DNA of 64,000 bases from an uncultured Alphaproteobacteria bacterium (GCA_934271715.1 CAKQRZ010000001.1:1-64000), one strand, 5' to 3'; shown: positions 6,130 to 13,978, counted from the first letter of the stretch. Program-made: numbers and translations. The notes: generated by a model not told the origin, from the letters alone.

Positions 6130-8121
6130 TTAAATATCCAAATTATCCACAAATTTAGCTCGCTCAATAATAAAGCGGAAACGCTGTTCTGGGTCTTTTC
6201 CCATCAGACGCTCCACTTGACGGCGGGTTTCAAAATCCTCTGCCCTGCCTTCTTCGGTTGAGGTATTAGGAATCACCACACGCAGCAAAATACGGTTGTT
6301 TTTATCCATAGTCGTTTCTTTCAGCTGCTGCGGACTCATTTCGCCCAAACCTTTAAAGCGGCTGATATCCGGCTTGGTATTGCCTTTTACCACCTTTGCC
6401 AAAATCTTGTCTTTTTCTTCATCGTCCAAAGCATAGTAGTTTTTGCCGCCGGCAACAATTTTATACAGCGGAGGTGTGGCAATATAAAGGTGTCCGTTTT
6501 CAATCAGCTTCGGCATGTGCTGGTAGAAAAAGGTCATTAACAATGAGGTAATGTGCGCGCCGTCCACGTCGGCATCGGTCATGATAATGATTTTATCATA
6601 GCGCAGATTATCTTCATTATAGTTATCTTTAACGCCGCAGCCCAACGCTTCTATCATATCCTTAATTTCTTGATTTTGCGATATACGTTCCACAGAAGCG
6701 CTTGCCACGTTCAAAATTTTACCGCGCAGAGGCAAAATAGCCTGCGTAACTCTGTCGCGCCCCTGTTTGGCAGAACCTCCGGCGGAATCTCCCTCCACAA
6801 TAAATATTTCGGTATTTTCGGCAGCTGCCTGCGAACAGTCGGCAAGTTTGCCCGGCAGGCGCAGTTTTTTAGTCGGCGCCTTACGGTTTTGAACTTTTTC
6901 TTCTTTTTTCTTTTTGCGGGCTTCGGCTCGGTCCAAAACATATTCTATCAGAGCCTTAGCGTTTTCCATATCCGAAGAAAGCCAATGGTCAAAAGAATCT
7001 TTAACCGCAGTTTCCACCAACCTGACTGCTTTTGTAGATGTCAGCTTATCTTTCGTTTGTCCCTGAAATTGCGGGTCTGTGATAAAAACCGAAAGCATCA
7101 GACAAGCATTGCTTAAAAAGTCCTCGGCGGTTGCCGCGGCGATTTTTTTGAAACCGGCCATTTCGCCGTATTCTTTCAAACCTCGGAGCAAAGCGGCGCG
7201 AAAACCTGTTTCATGTGTTCCGCCATCCGGAGTTATCACCGTGTTGCAGTAAGAATATGAAAATCCGTTTTCATCTACCGGCCAAGTGATAGCCCATTCC
7301 ACACGCCCCTCATTATTGGCAAGTTCAGACTCGCCGACAAAAGCCGCGCGGTTAATGGTGCTGCGTTCGCCGATTTGAATATTTAGAAAGTCCGCCAAGC
7401 CGTTGGGATAATGCAATTCGGCTTTCTGCGGAGTAGACTCGCCGCTGGCAATCAGTTCCGGCGCACAGCACCAGTTGATTTTGATACCCTTAAATAAAAA
7501 GGCTTTGGAACGCGCCATACGATAAATGCGGTTGACAATAAACTTGTTGTTGCCCTCAAAGATTTCGGCATCCGGCTTAAAAGTTATGGAAGTACCGCGG
7601 CGGTTTGGACAATTACTTATAAATTCCAATTCCGTCAGCGGTTTGCCGCGTGAATATTCCTGCCGATAAAGCTTTTTATCGCGGGCGACTTCAACCACCA
7701 ATTTTTCAGACAAAGCATTAACCACCGAAAGCCCCACACCGTGCAGACCGCCCGAAACCTTATAGGCGCCGCCGCCGAATTTACCGCCGGAGTGCAGAGT
7801 GGTCAAAATAACTTCTAACGCCGATTTTCCCGGATATTTTGGGTGTTCATCAATCGGGATTCCGCGCCCGTTATCGGCAATTGTAACCGAACCGTCGGCG
7901 TTCATCGTCACATCAATATGATTGGCAAAACCGGCAACAGCCTCATCCATAGAGTTATCCAGAATCTCAGCCACCAAATGGTGCATAGCTTGAATATCGG
8001 TGCCGCCGATATACATTCCTGGACGATGGCGAACCGGCTCCAAGCCTTCCAGCACTTCAATATCCTGCGCCGAATATTCAGTTTTTGCCGGCGCTGTGGA
8101 CGAGTCAAACAAATCTGTCAT
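6130..8121 (-). CDS. parE: DNA topoisomerase IV subunit B
   Basis: This 663-residue ATPase subunit of topoisomerase IV partners ParC in decatenating chromosomes. GHKL ATPase elements are visible: RPGMYIGG (33-40), EILDNSMDEA (52-61), DNGRGIP and GLHGVGLSVVNALS. The TOPRIM domain has EGDSAGGSA (about 440) and TDADVDGAHI (about 512). The region after the transducer is the short ParE type, without the long insertion of proteobacterial GyrB. GAGGT lies 5 nt before the ATG. The gene is transcribed alone, divergent from rpsB. Confidence 0.95.
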   Translation of the reverse strand: MTDLFDSSTAPAKTEYSAQDIEVLEGLEPVRHRPGMYIGGTDIQAMHHLVAEILDNSMDEAVAGFANHIDVTMNADGSVTIADNGRGIPIDEHPKYPGKSALEVILTTLHSGGKFGGGAYKVSGGLHGVGLSVVNALSEKLVVEVARDKKLYRQEYSRGKPLTELEFISNCPNRRGTSITFKPDAEIFEGNNKFIVNRIYRMARSKAFLFKGIKINWCCAPELIASGESTPQKAELHYPNGLADFLNIQIGERSTINRAAFVGESELANNEGRVEWAITWPVDENGFSYSYCNTVITPDGGTHETGFRAALLRGLKEYGEMAGFKKIAAATAEDFLSNACLMLSVFITDPQFQGQTKDKLTSTKAVRLVETAVKDSFDHWLSSDMENAKALIEYVLDRAEARKKKKEEKVQNRKAPTKKLRLPGKLADCSQAAAENTEIFIVEGDSAGGSAKQGRDRVTQAILPLRGKILNVASASVERISQNQEIKDMIEALGCGVKDNYNEDNLRYDKIIIMTDADVDGAHITSLLMTFFYQHMPKLIENGHLYIATPPLYKIVAGGKNYYALDDEEKDKILAKVVKGNTKPDISRFKGLGEMSPQQLKETTMDKNNRILLRVVIPNTSTEEGRAEDFETRRQVERLMGKDPEQRFRFIIERAKFVDNLDI

Positions 8122-8417
8122 TTTTACCTCAAAACACTTTATTTAATTGACGTTAAGCTACAAAACTTTGCCGCAAAAAACAAGCGAAAACCCCAATTCA
8201 TGAACAAAAATTTACTTTTTGTTAAAAAATAGCAGAATTTTGAAAAAAATACTTGCAAATTTATGGGGTTATGCTAAAAATATGCCCGAAGCCGCAATGG
8301 TGCGGTTTTGTAATTTCACACGCAGACAGGCGGAAGAGCCTTAAAACTCATTCGCTCCGGTGCTGTCAAAAGCCGAAGTCTGCGGAGGTTTAACCGGAAA
8401 ATAAAGGATATATAAAT
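8122..8417 (+). promoter_or_regulatory. rpsB upstream region with probable 5' leader
   Basis: The 296-nt divergent space between parE and rpsB holds no gene. Before rpsB there is a CCGCA/TGCGG hairpin (about 8291-8306) and a G+C-rich segment ending GCGGAGGTTTAACCGG just before the ribosome binding site. S2 operons are often autoregulated through such leaders, but I could not identify a defined motif, and promoter hexamers are ambiguous (TTGCAA near 8251). Confidence 0.3.
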
Positions 8418-9218
8418 ATGACACTTCCTACTTTTACTTTGCGCCAAATGGTTGAAGCCGGCGTACACTTTGGTCACCATGCCCGCCGTTGGAATCCGCA
8501 AATGGCTCCGTATATTTACGGAAAAAAAGATAATATTCATATTATTGATTTGCAAAAAACTTACCCTATGCTTTACAATGCTTTGAACGCTGTCCGCGAT
8601 GTTGCTGCCAACGGCGGCAAAGTTTTGTTTGTTGCTACAAAGCGCCAAGCTCAAGATATTGTTAAAGAAAGCGCCGGCCGCTGCGGTCAGTTTTATGTAA
8701 ACTACCGTTGGTTGGGCGGTATGCTGACAAACTGGAAAACTGTTTACAAATCAATTTCCCGTTTGAACAAGCTCAACGAAATGGAAGCTAACAACGCTTA
8801 CGAAGGGTATACTAAAAAAGAAGTTATGAACCTGAAAAAAGAACGCGAAAAATTGGCGATTACTTTGGACGGTATCAAAGATATGGGCGGTCAGCCGGAT
8901 ATGCTGTTCGTGATTGACACCCCTAAAGAAGCTTTGGCTATTAAAGAAGCTAAAAAATTGGGTATTCCTGTTGTTGGTATTGTTGATACTAACGCTAACC
9001 CGAATGAAGTAGAATTCCCGGTTCCGGGCAACGATGACGCTATCCGCGCTATTCAATTCTACTGCGATTTGGTTTCTGACGCTGTTTTGGATGGTGTTCA
9101 GGCAGAAATGGAAGCTAAAGGCTTAGAAGTTTCTGACGCTGAAACTGTTGAAGCAGAAGAAAAGGCTGCTCCAAAGAAAAGAGCTTCCCGCAAAAAAGCA
9201 GAATCTGCTACTGAATAA
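8418..9218 (+). CDS. rpsB: 30S ribosomal protein S2
   Basis: The 266-residue S2 protein begins with LRQMVEAGVHFGHHARRWNP and contains YIYGKKDNIHIIDLQKT, the RWLGGMLTNW segment and DTNANPNEVEFPVPGNDDA, all standard for the family. The last 30 residues are a Glu- and Lys-rich tail (EEKAAPKKRASRKKAESATE), longer than in E. coli. AAAGGATAT precedes the ATG. It is followed by tsf, the classic rpsB-tsf pairing, with an intercistronic G+C hairpin between. Confidence 0.97.
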   Translation: MTLPTFTLRQMVEAGVHFGHHARRWNPQMAPYIYGKKDNIHIIDLQKTYPMLYNALNAVRDVAANGGKVLFVATKRQAQDIVKESAGRCGQFYVNYRWLGGMLTNWKTVYKSISRLNKLNEMEANNAYEGYTKKEVMNLKKEREKLAITLDGIKDMGGQPDMLFVIDTPKEALAIKEAKKLGIPVVGIVDTNANPNEVEFPVPGNDDAIRAIQFYCDLVSDAVLDGVQAEMEAKGLEVSDAETVEAEEKAAPKKRASRKKAESATE

Positions 9219-9252
9219 GCAAGCGCTTCTTTGAAGGTAAAAAAATAAAAAC

Positions 9253-9283
9253 GGCGCGGCGGTTGATTTTTGATTGCCGCGCC
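9253..9283 (+). other. Intercistronic hairpin between rpsB and tsf
   Basis: An 8-bp G+C stem GGCGCGGC / GCCGCGCC without a following T-run. It is more likely an attenuating or mRNA-stability element than a full terminator. Confidence 0.55.
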
Positions 9284-9330
9284 TCATAAAATCTGAGATT
9301 ATACACTACTATATTAGAGGAATTTAAATT

Positions 9331-10263
9331 ATGGCAGATATTACAGCCGCTATGGTTAAAGAATTGAGAGAAACTACCGGCGCCGGTATGTTGGATTGTA
9401 AAAAAGCATTGGTTGAAGCCAACGGCAATATGGAACAAGCTGTTGACTGGTTGCGCAAAAAAGGTTTGGCTTCGGCTGCAAAAAAATCTAGCCGTGTTGC
9501 CGCTGAGGGTTTGGTTGCTGTTGCCGTAGACGGCAATAAAGGCGCCGCTGTTGAAGTAAACTCTGAAACAGACTTCGTTGCTAAAAATGAAATTTTCCAA
9601 GAATATGTTGAAGACGCAGCTAAAGTTGCTTTGCACTGCAACGGCGACGTTGAAGCTATGAAAGCTTTTGCTTGCCCTAAATGCGCTGACGGTAAAACTT
9701 TCGGCGAACGCTTGACCGATATGATTGCTAAAATCGGCGAAAATATGAACCTGCGCCGCGCTAAAGTTATCAGCGTAAACAACGGGGTGGTTTGCTCTTA
9801 TGTTCACAATGCTGTCCGCAACGGTTTGGGCAAAATCGGCGTTTTGGTTGCTTTGGAATCTACTGCTGACAAAGCAAAATTGGAAGAGCTGGGCAAACAC
9901 ATTGCTATGCACATTGCCGCTACTGCTCCTATCGCTTTGAACATTGCCGGCGTGGCTCCGGAAGCTGTTGAGCATGAAAAATCTATTTTTGCCGAACAAG
10001 CAAAAGCTTCCGGCAAACCTGCAAACATTATTGAAAAAATGGTTGAAGGCCGTATCCGCAAATTCTATGAAGAAGTTGTTTTGGAAGAACAAGCATTCAT
10101 TATGGATCCGGATAAGAAAATCAAAGACATTGTTGCCGATGCAGCTAAAGAATGCGGCACAGACATCAAATTGACTGATTTCGTATTCTTCAAACTGGGC
10201 GACGGTTTGCAGAAAAAAGAAGAAGATTTTGCTGCCGAAGTTGCTGCTCAGCTGGGCAAATAA
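9331..10263 (+). CDS. tsf: Elongation factor Ts
   Basis: The 310-residue guanine nucleotide exchange factor for EF-Tu starts MADITAAMVKELRETTGAGM followed by LDCKKAL, the N-terminal UBA-like signature, and has the core motif VNSETDFVAKNE. Length is typical of Alphaproteobacteria. It is preceded by GAGGAATTTAAATT and followed by a terminator closing the rpsB-tsf unit. Confidence 0.97.
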   Translation: MADITAAMVKELRETTGAGMLDCKKALVEANGNMEQAVDWLRKKGLASAAKKSSRVAAEGLVAVAVDGNKGAAVEVNSETDFVAKNEIFQEYVEDAAKVALHCNGDVEAMKAFACPKCADGKTFGERLTDMIAKIGENMNLRRAKVISVNNGVVCSYVHNAVRNGLGKIGVLVALESTADKAKLEELGKHIAMHIAATAPIALNIAGVAPEAVEHEKSIFAEQAKASGKPANIIEKMVEGRIRKFYEEVVLEEQAFIMDPDKKIKDIVADAAKECGTDIKLTDFVFFKLGDGLQKKEEDFAAEVAAQLGK

Positions 10264-10284
10264 TTTAAGCTTAAAAATCATTAT

Positions 10285-10320
10285 AAAAAGTTCCGTTCTG
10301 TGTGAGCGGAACTTTTTTTA
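10285..10320 (+). terminator. Terminator of rpsB-tsf
   Basis: Stem AAAAAGTTCCG / CGGAACTTTTT with T-run, 21 nt after the tsf stop. Confidence 0.88.
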
Positions 10321-10596
10321 TACATCTTCGGTTAAAATATGAATTTTGCTCTGACTGGGGAATCTTTTGTAAATGAAAAAAATTTGTAATCCTTTCAGAA
10401 AAATACAAAAATGATACCGGCAAAAATAGATTTTATACCTGTGCTGCAAAAAGAGCTGTAGGGTTCTTTTTATCAATTTTTTAATCTTATTTATTGTTAA
10501 TATATAAAAATTCACTAATTGATATATAAAAAACAATAAAAAGTCAATAATAAAACTTTAGTATATATACCTAAATATTTTCCCGCTGAAAATTAA

Positions 10597-11265
10597 CTAA
10601 AATGTTATAGCTAAATTGCAAATCTCATTTTCATTATCGCATTTTTTACAGTCTTCATTTATTTGAGCCAAACTCACCGAATGAAGACAGATTTTATCAT
10701 CTGTATCACAATAAGCATCGCCATAATAATCTGTTGAACCGGACTTGGGACGATATATACAAATATGAAGCAAGGCTGAATGCAGCGGACGAGCTAAGTT
10801 ATCTAATAACTCACGGCAAAAATCTTGGCTAAACTTTGAAACTAAATTAACATTTAGCAAAATCCGCGGTACTGATTGAAATGAGTTATCATTTCTCATA
10901 TATAAAGTCAGGGTTTCGCCATTAGAATCTTGCATTTCTGAAGCATTGATTTTTGCCCATGTCGGAGGCAATAAATTTAACTGTTCAGACAAATTTACCA
11001 GACCTGATTTATTTTCCATTTTTACAATATCGTTTCGGTATTCCATAAGCCCATGAATCAAATAGCTATATTCTTCTATTGCTCTGTTAACTTTGAACTT
11101 TTCCATCGCTTTAGAATATCCGGCAATACCACCCACGCTCAGCACTCCGACAATAGCCAATACACCCAGCATTTCTATCATGCTGCGGCCTGATTGAGAA
11201 TAAGCACTTACCCCGCGTCCCCGGCACCAGTCATTCTTGGGTTTATCCCAAGAATCTTCTCTCAA
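10597..11265 (-). CDS. Type IV pilin-like protein fused to an in-frame palindromic element and cassette A
   Basis: The pilin domain begins SQSG|RSMIEMLGVLAIVGVLSVG with Glu5 and ends with YYGDAYC, CLHSVSLAQI, CKKC and a final Cys. The start given is a TTG, as there is no ATG upstream of the pilin helix in this frame. The frame stays open for about 90 more codons through the palindromic element (reading DSWDKPKNDWCRGRG) and into cassette A as far as a (CT)n tract. The only ATG with a good ribosome binding site, at 11546, is out of phase with it. It is therefore either silent in this DNA state, switched by repeat slippage, or started at a weak TTG. It is divergent from the pilin at 11838. Confidence 0.75.
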   Translation of the reverse strand: MREDSWDKPKNDWCRGRGVSAYSQSGRSMIEMLGVLAIVGVLSVGGIAGYSKAMEKFKVNRAIEEYSYLIHGLMEYRNDIVKMENKSGLVNLSEQLNLLPPTWAKINASEMQDSNGETLTLYMRNDNSFQSVPRILLNVNLVSKFSQDFCRELLDNLARPLHSALLHICIYRPKSGSTDYYGDAYCDTDDKICLHSVSLAQINEDCKKCDNENEICNLAITF

Positions 11266-11369
11266 CCAGTACTTATTTAATAATAAGGCAAATTTATTGA
11301 CTAGGTTTGAGACTCGTTGCCAGAAGATTCTAGGTACAGACTGTGCGTCACGGCCTAAAATGACTGGTG
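11225..11369 (-). repeat. Palindromic element, copy 1 (inside the pilin reading frame)
   Basis: Outer arms CACCAGTCATT / AATGACTGGTG enclose two inner hairpins: ATTCTTGGG/CCCAAGAAT and a second arm ending near CCTAGAATC. The unit is read in frame as SPAPVILGRDAQ...DSWDKPKNDW. Related copies lie at 11914, 23026, 45045, 45773 and 57641. Confidence 0.85.
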
Positions 11370-11394
11370 CTGGAGACGTTGACTTATTTCCGTC

Positions 11395-11612
11395 TGTTAG
11401 TTTTGTTCTGAAAGTGTTATTACTGAAAGTATCATTTTTTCTGCCAAATCCTGTAAAAACGTGCTGAACAGCAGAAAATGTGCTTTTAATCAGATGTTCA
11501 GGATTTGCAGAGAGAGAGAGAGACCTTTGCTTAGCTTATTTTTCATCTTTCTTTCCTCTAAAATTATGTTGTTTACGCATCAATTCTATAACAGCCTCAT
11601 GCCATAAGTCAA
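11395..11612 (-). repeat. Pilin leader cassette A, copy 1 (promoter, start codon, CT tract)
   Basis: On the minus strand: promoter, AGAGGAAAGAAAG, ATG (11546), MKNKLSKG, then a 15-nt TC tract, then a frame reading SANPEHLIKSTFSAVQHVFT followed by GFGRKNDTFSNN that continues open into the pilin. From the ATG the tract leads instead to LSLSLQILNI and stop after 18 codons. A tract of 13 or 19 nt would join the frames. The same cassette occurs at 23184, 45254 and 57733. Confidence 0.8.
11583..11612 (-). promoter_or_regulatory. Cassette A promoter, copy 1
   Basis: TTGACT, 18-bp spacer, TAGAAT. Spacing and hexamers are kept in all four copies although the spacer bases vary. Confidence 0.72.
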
Positions 11613-11646
11613 CCGGAAAAATCAAAGCGTTATTATGGTCGAAAGT

Positions 11647-11820
11647 GTGTAAAAAAAACGACCGTTTAAAAGGGACAGTTTTTAGGCTGTTTTTAGTAAT
11701 GTAGCAGAGGTTGTTAAGAAATGCAATAACTTTTTATATTTGCGATGTTTTTTGCGGTTTTGCGAGAATTTTCAGCATTTTGTTTTGAGTGTGTAAAAAT
11801 AACGGTCGTTTTTTTTACAC
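11647..11820 (+). repeat. Cassette B: 174-bp element with 20-bp terminal inverted repeats, copy 1
   Basis: Perfect ends GTGTAAAAAAAACGACCGTT (11647-11666) and its reverse complement (11801-11820). There is no transposase inside. The interior includes an ACAG/CTGT hairpin with T-run (near 11674-11693). The right end lies exactly 18 nt before the ATG of the next gene, as in the other two copies (27185-27358, 45506-45679), all 174 bp long. Confidence 0.85.
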
Positions 11821-11837
11821 ATAATAGGAGAAATAAG

Positions 11838-12710
11838 ATGTTGCAGAGTATAAAATTTTTAAGAAAAAAGAGTAGGGGAGAAGTTGAGGGAGACACTAAG
11901 CCCACGCCTCTAGCACCAGTCATTCTAGGTCTTGTACTTAGAATCTTCTGGCAACAAGGTACTAACCTAGTCAATAAATTAGCCTTATTAAATAAGTGCC
12001 TATTGAGAGAAGATTCTTGGGATAAACCCAAGAATGACTGGTGCCGGGGACGCGGGGTAAGTGCTTATTCTCAATCAGGCCGCAGCATGATAGAAATGCT
12101 CGGCGTACTGGCGATTATTGCTGTTCTGTCTGTCGGAGGGATTGCCGGATATTCCAAAGCTATGGAAAAGTTTAAAGTTAATAAATTGGTTGAAGAATAT
12201 ACAAATTTAATGTTTGGGCTAATGGAGCATATGGATAATTTTTCGCCCTTGCGTGTAGAGGGCGAATATCAAGAGCGATATTATTTAGCCGAAACCATTC
12301 AGGGTTTAAACTTGGTGCCGGCAGGTTGGCGAAAACACGGCTCCGGACAAGGCTTTATAGATTCTTCCGGCAATATGATTTATACATACGTCAGAGGCAA
12401 TATGATTACTTTTGATTTGCAGCTAGGGGCAATAGATGGCAGCGGAAGTTATAATATAATTCAGTCATTTTCAAACAAGCTTTGCTTTGAACTTTTCAAT
12501 AATATGCTGCAGCCTTTGCATGGTTCGCTGTTTGCGGCAGGTATATGGAAAAATAAATCGGCCGGAGTTACCTATTACGGCGACAAATATTGCGGAGCCG
12601 AAAATAAGTGTTTGCGTGCTGCAACTTTGTCGGATATGCACAATCTTTGTAATTCCTGCACGATAAAAAAGGAAAATTGCATTGTCGTTTGGGAGCTGGA
12701 TAACACTTGA
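11838..12710 (+). CDS. Type IV pilin-like protein with long N-terminal extension (cassette B type)
   Basis: The protein has 290 residues from the ATG preceded by ATAGGAGAAATAAG. An earlier in-frame ATG (11745) lies inside cassette B and lacks a binding site. The N-terminal 80 or so residues are MLQSIKFLRKKSRG, then translated palindromic element (LVNKLALLNKC, EDSWDKPKNDWCRGRG). The prepilin site follows (SQSG|RSMIEMLGVLAIIAVLSVG, Glu5) and a variable domain ending YYGDKYC, CLRAATLSDM, CNSC, C. A prepilin leader this long is unusual. The first 14 residues recur at the start of the genes at 27376 and 45697. It is divergent from the pilin at 10597. Confidence 0.82.
   Translation: MLQSIKFLRKKSRGEVEGDTKPTPLAPVILGLVLRIFWQQGTNLVNKLALLNKCLLREDSWDKPKNDWCRGRGVSAYSQSGRSMIEMLGVLAIIAVLSVGGIAGYSKAMEKFKVNKLVEEYTNLMFGLMEHMDNFSPLRVEGEYQERYYLAETIQGLNLVPAGWRKHGSGQGFIDSSGNMIYTYVRGNMITFDLQLGAIDGSGSYNIIQSFSNKLCFELFNNMLQPLHGSLFAAGIWKNKSAGVTYYGDKYCGAENKCLRAATLSDMHNLCNSCTIKKENCIVVWELDNT
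11914..12043 (+). repeat. Palindromic element, copy 2 (inside the pilin reading frame)
   Basis: CACCAGTCATTCTAGG ... CCCAAGAATGACTGGTG, with inner hairpins ATTCTAGG/TTAGAAT and ATTCTTGGG/CCCAAGAAT. It is read in frame between the cassette B leader and the pilin helix. Confidence 0.85.
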
Positions 12711-12723
12711 TTATTTTTTAACC

Positions 12724-12757
12724 AAAAAAACTCCCCTGCATTTTTCGGTGCAGGGGA
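12724..12757 (-). terminator. Terminator of the rpsF-rpsR-rplI operon
   Basis: Minus-strand stem CTCCCCTGCA / TGCAGGGGAG followed by TTTTTTT. It lies between the convergent pilin and rplI. Confidence 0.85.
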
Positions 12758-12783
12758 GGGTGCTGATATAACTGAATAAAAAA

Positions 12784-13272
12784 TTACTCTTGGTTATAAG
12801 CTTTAGCTTGCTTTTTAGCTTCTTCAGAAGTTCTGGCAATGTTAATCAGAATAGTCTGAGAAACTTCCGGGTGCAGGTTCAGTTTTACTTGGTAAATACC
12901 CAAATCTTTAATAGGTTTTTCCAAATAAACATAACGGCGGGCAACATCAAAGCCGGCATCTTTAATAGCAGCGGCAATGTCGCGGATGGTTACAGAACCA
13001 TACAGCTGACCGGTTTCAGCAGCTTGACGAATCAAAACAGCGTTAAAGCCGTTCAAAGATTCAGCTAATTTAGAAGCTGTTTCAAACAATTCTTGGTTGT
13101 GAGCTTCCAAAGCTGCTTTTTGAGCTTCAAAATAAGCCATGTTGGCATCTGTTGCGCGCAAAGCTTTGCCTTGAGGCAACAAGTAGTTACGGGCATAACC
13201 GTTTTTAACGTTTACTTTATCGCCCATTCTGCCTAATTTTTCAACGTGTTCTAGTAAAATTACTTCCATCAT
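12784..13272 (-). CDS. rplI: 50S ribosomal protein L9
   Basis: The 162-residue L9 starts MMEVILLEHVEKLGRMGDKV with the N-terminal domain NGYARNYLLPQGKALRAT, followed by the long connecting helix and the C-terminal domain (GQLYGSVTIRDIAAAI). GGAGG overlaps the end of rpsR, so translation is probably coupled. Either of the first two Met codons could be used. Last gene of the rpsF-rpsR-rplI operon. Confidence 0.96.
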   Translation of the reverse strand: MMEVILLEHVEKLGRMGDKVNVKNGYARNYLLPQGKALRATDANMAYFEAQKAALEAHNQELFETASKLAESLNGFNAVLIRQAAETGQLYGSVTIRDIAAAIKDAGFDVARRYVYLEKPIKDLGIYQVKLNLHPEVSQTILINIARTSEEAKKQAKAYNQE

Positions 13273-13278
13273 ATCCTC

Positions 13279-13503
13279 CTACATAGCAACATATGGTAAC
13301 AAAGCAATATAACGGGCGCGTTTGATGGCGCGGGCTAATTCTCTTTGTTTTTTAGCAGAAACAGAAGTGATGCGTGAAGGAATAATTTTACCTTTTTCTG
13401 AAACGTAGCGAGACAGAAGTTTTACATCTTTATAGTCAATTCTCAGAGCGTTTTCGCCGGAGAACGGGCAAGTTTTTCTTTTGAAAAATGTTTGTTTAGC
13501 CAT
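13279..13503 (-). CDS. rpsR: 30S ribosomal protein S18
   Basis: The protein has 74 residues from MAKQTFFKRKTCPFSGENAL. A longer frame beginning at 13530 is rejected because AAGGAG sits before the internal ATG and the longer start would overlap rpsF. Core SRYVSEKGKIIPSRITSVSA and the basic C-terminal RAIKRARYIALLPY are typical. It binds next to S6 on the 30S platform. Middle gene of the operon. Confidence 0.95.
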   Translation of the reverse strand: MAKQTFFKRKTCPFSGENALRIDYKDVKLLSRYVSEKGKIIPSRITSVSAKKQRELARAIKRARYIALLPYVAM

Positions 13504-13516
13504 TGTTATAAACTCC

Positions 13517-13852
13517 TTATGCTTCTGCAACAGCAGCGTCTTCTTCTTCAGCTGCTTCGTTGTTGAAATCTTCTACTTTGACAGTCATATAACGAATAAT
13601 ATCTTCGTTAAGTCTAACCAGTCTTTCATATTCTGCAACAGCTTTTGCCGGAGCAACAATGTTTAACAAAACATAATAACCTTTACGGTTTTTCTTGATG
13701 CGGTAAGCGAGGTTTTTCAAGCCCCAGTTATCTACTTTTACAACTTCTCCGCCTTCTTTTTTAATCACTTCGCTCAAGTCTGAAACGAGAGTGTTAATCT
13801 GAGAAGCGCCGAGATCCTGACGAGCGATTAAAACGCTTTCATAATTTGCCAT
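13517..13852 (-). CDS. rpsF: 30S ribosomal protein S6
   Basis: The protein has 111 residues and starts MANYESVLIARQDLGASQIN. The S6 fold contains WGLKNLAYRIKKNRKGYYVL and YERLVRLNEDIIRYMTVKVE, and it ends in an acidic Ala/Glu tail. It is first in the operon with rpsR and rplI and preceded by AAGGAGATATTAAA. The conserved leader hairpin upstream fits feedback by an S6:S18 complex. Confidence 0.95.
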   Translation of the reverse strand: MANYESVLIARQDLGASQINTLVSDLSEVIKKEGGEVVKVDNWGLKNLAYRIKKNRKGYYVLLNIVAPAKAVAEYERLVRLNEDIIRYMTVKVEDFNNEAAEEEDAAVAEA

Positions 13853-13876
13853 ATTTTAATATCTCCTTATGGATTA

Positions 13877-13978
13877 CTCAACAAATGACCCTTGGCTGGG
13901 TCGGTTAATGTATAGCCGAATCATCAAAAATCCGGCAAGGGACGCTTGTTAATATACACAAACCGCCTGTAAATGCAA
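13877..13978 (-). promoter_or_regulatory. rpsF promoter and probable S6:S18 leader motif
   Basis: Minus-strand promoter TTGCAT, 16-bp spacer, TATATT (13951-13978). The transcript then has CCG directly before a GACCC/GGGTC hairpin (13887-13902), about 35-50 nt before the rpsF ATG. A CCG next to such a stem is the hallmark of the known S6:S18-binding leader. Assignment is by resemblance only. Confidence 0.5.

Noticed and set aside
9208..10281. 357-codon open frame antisense to tsf
   Set aside because: It mirrors the tsf coding frame, is rich in Phe/Asn/Ser as expected for a complement, and has no binding site. tsf is unambiguous.
10318..10536. 72-codon minus-strand frame after tsf
   Set aside because: A+T-rich, composed mainly of Phe/Ile/Lys/Tyr, overlaps the tsf terminator and lacks a binding site.
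11507..11546. Programmed ribosomal frameshift at the CT tract
   Set aside because: Three copies would need a -1 (or +2) shift and the fourth a +1 shift, so one fixed frameshift mechanism cannot serve all. No slippery heptamer is present.
11647..11820. Cassette B as a complete insertion sequence
   Set aside because: Too short, no transposase frame, and no convincing target-site duplication visible.
11745..11837. Upstream extension of the cassette B pilin from ATG 11745
   Set aside because: Lies inside the 174-bp element with no Shine-Dalgarno; the other two copies start at the conserved ATG 18 nt past the element.
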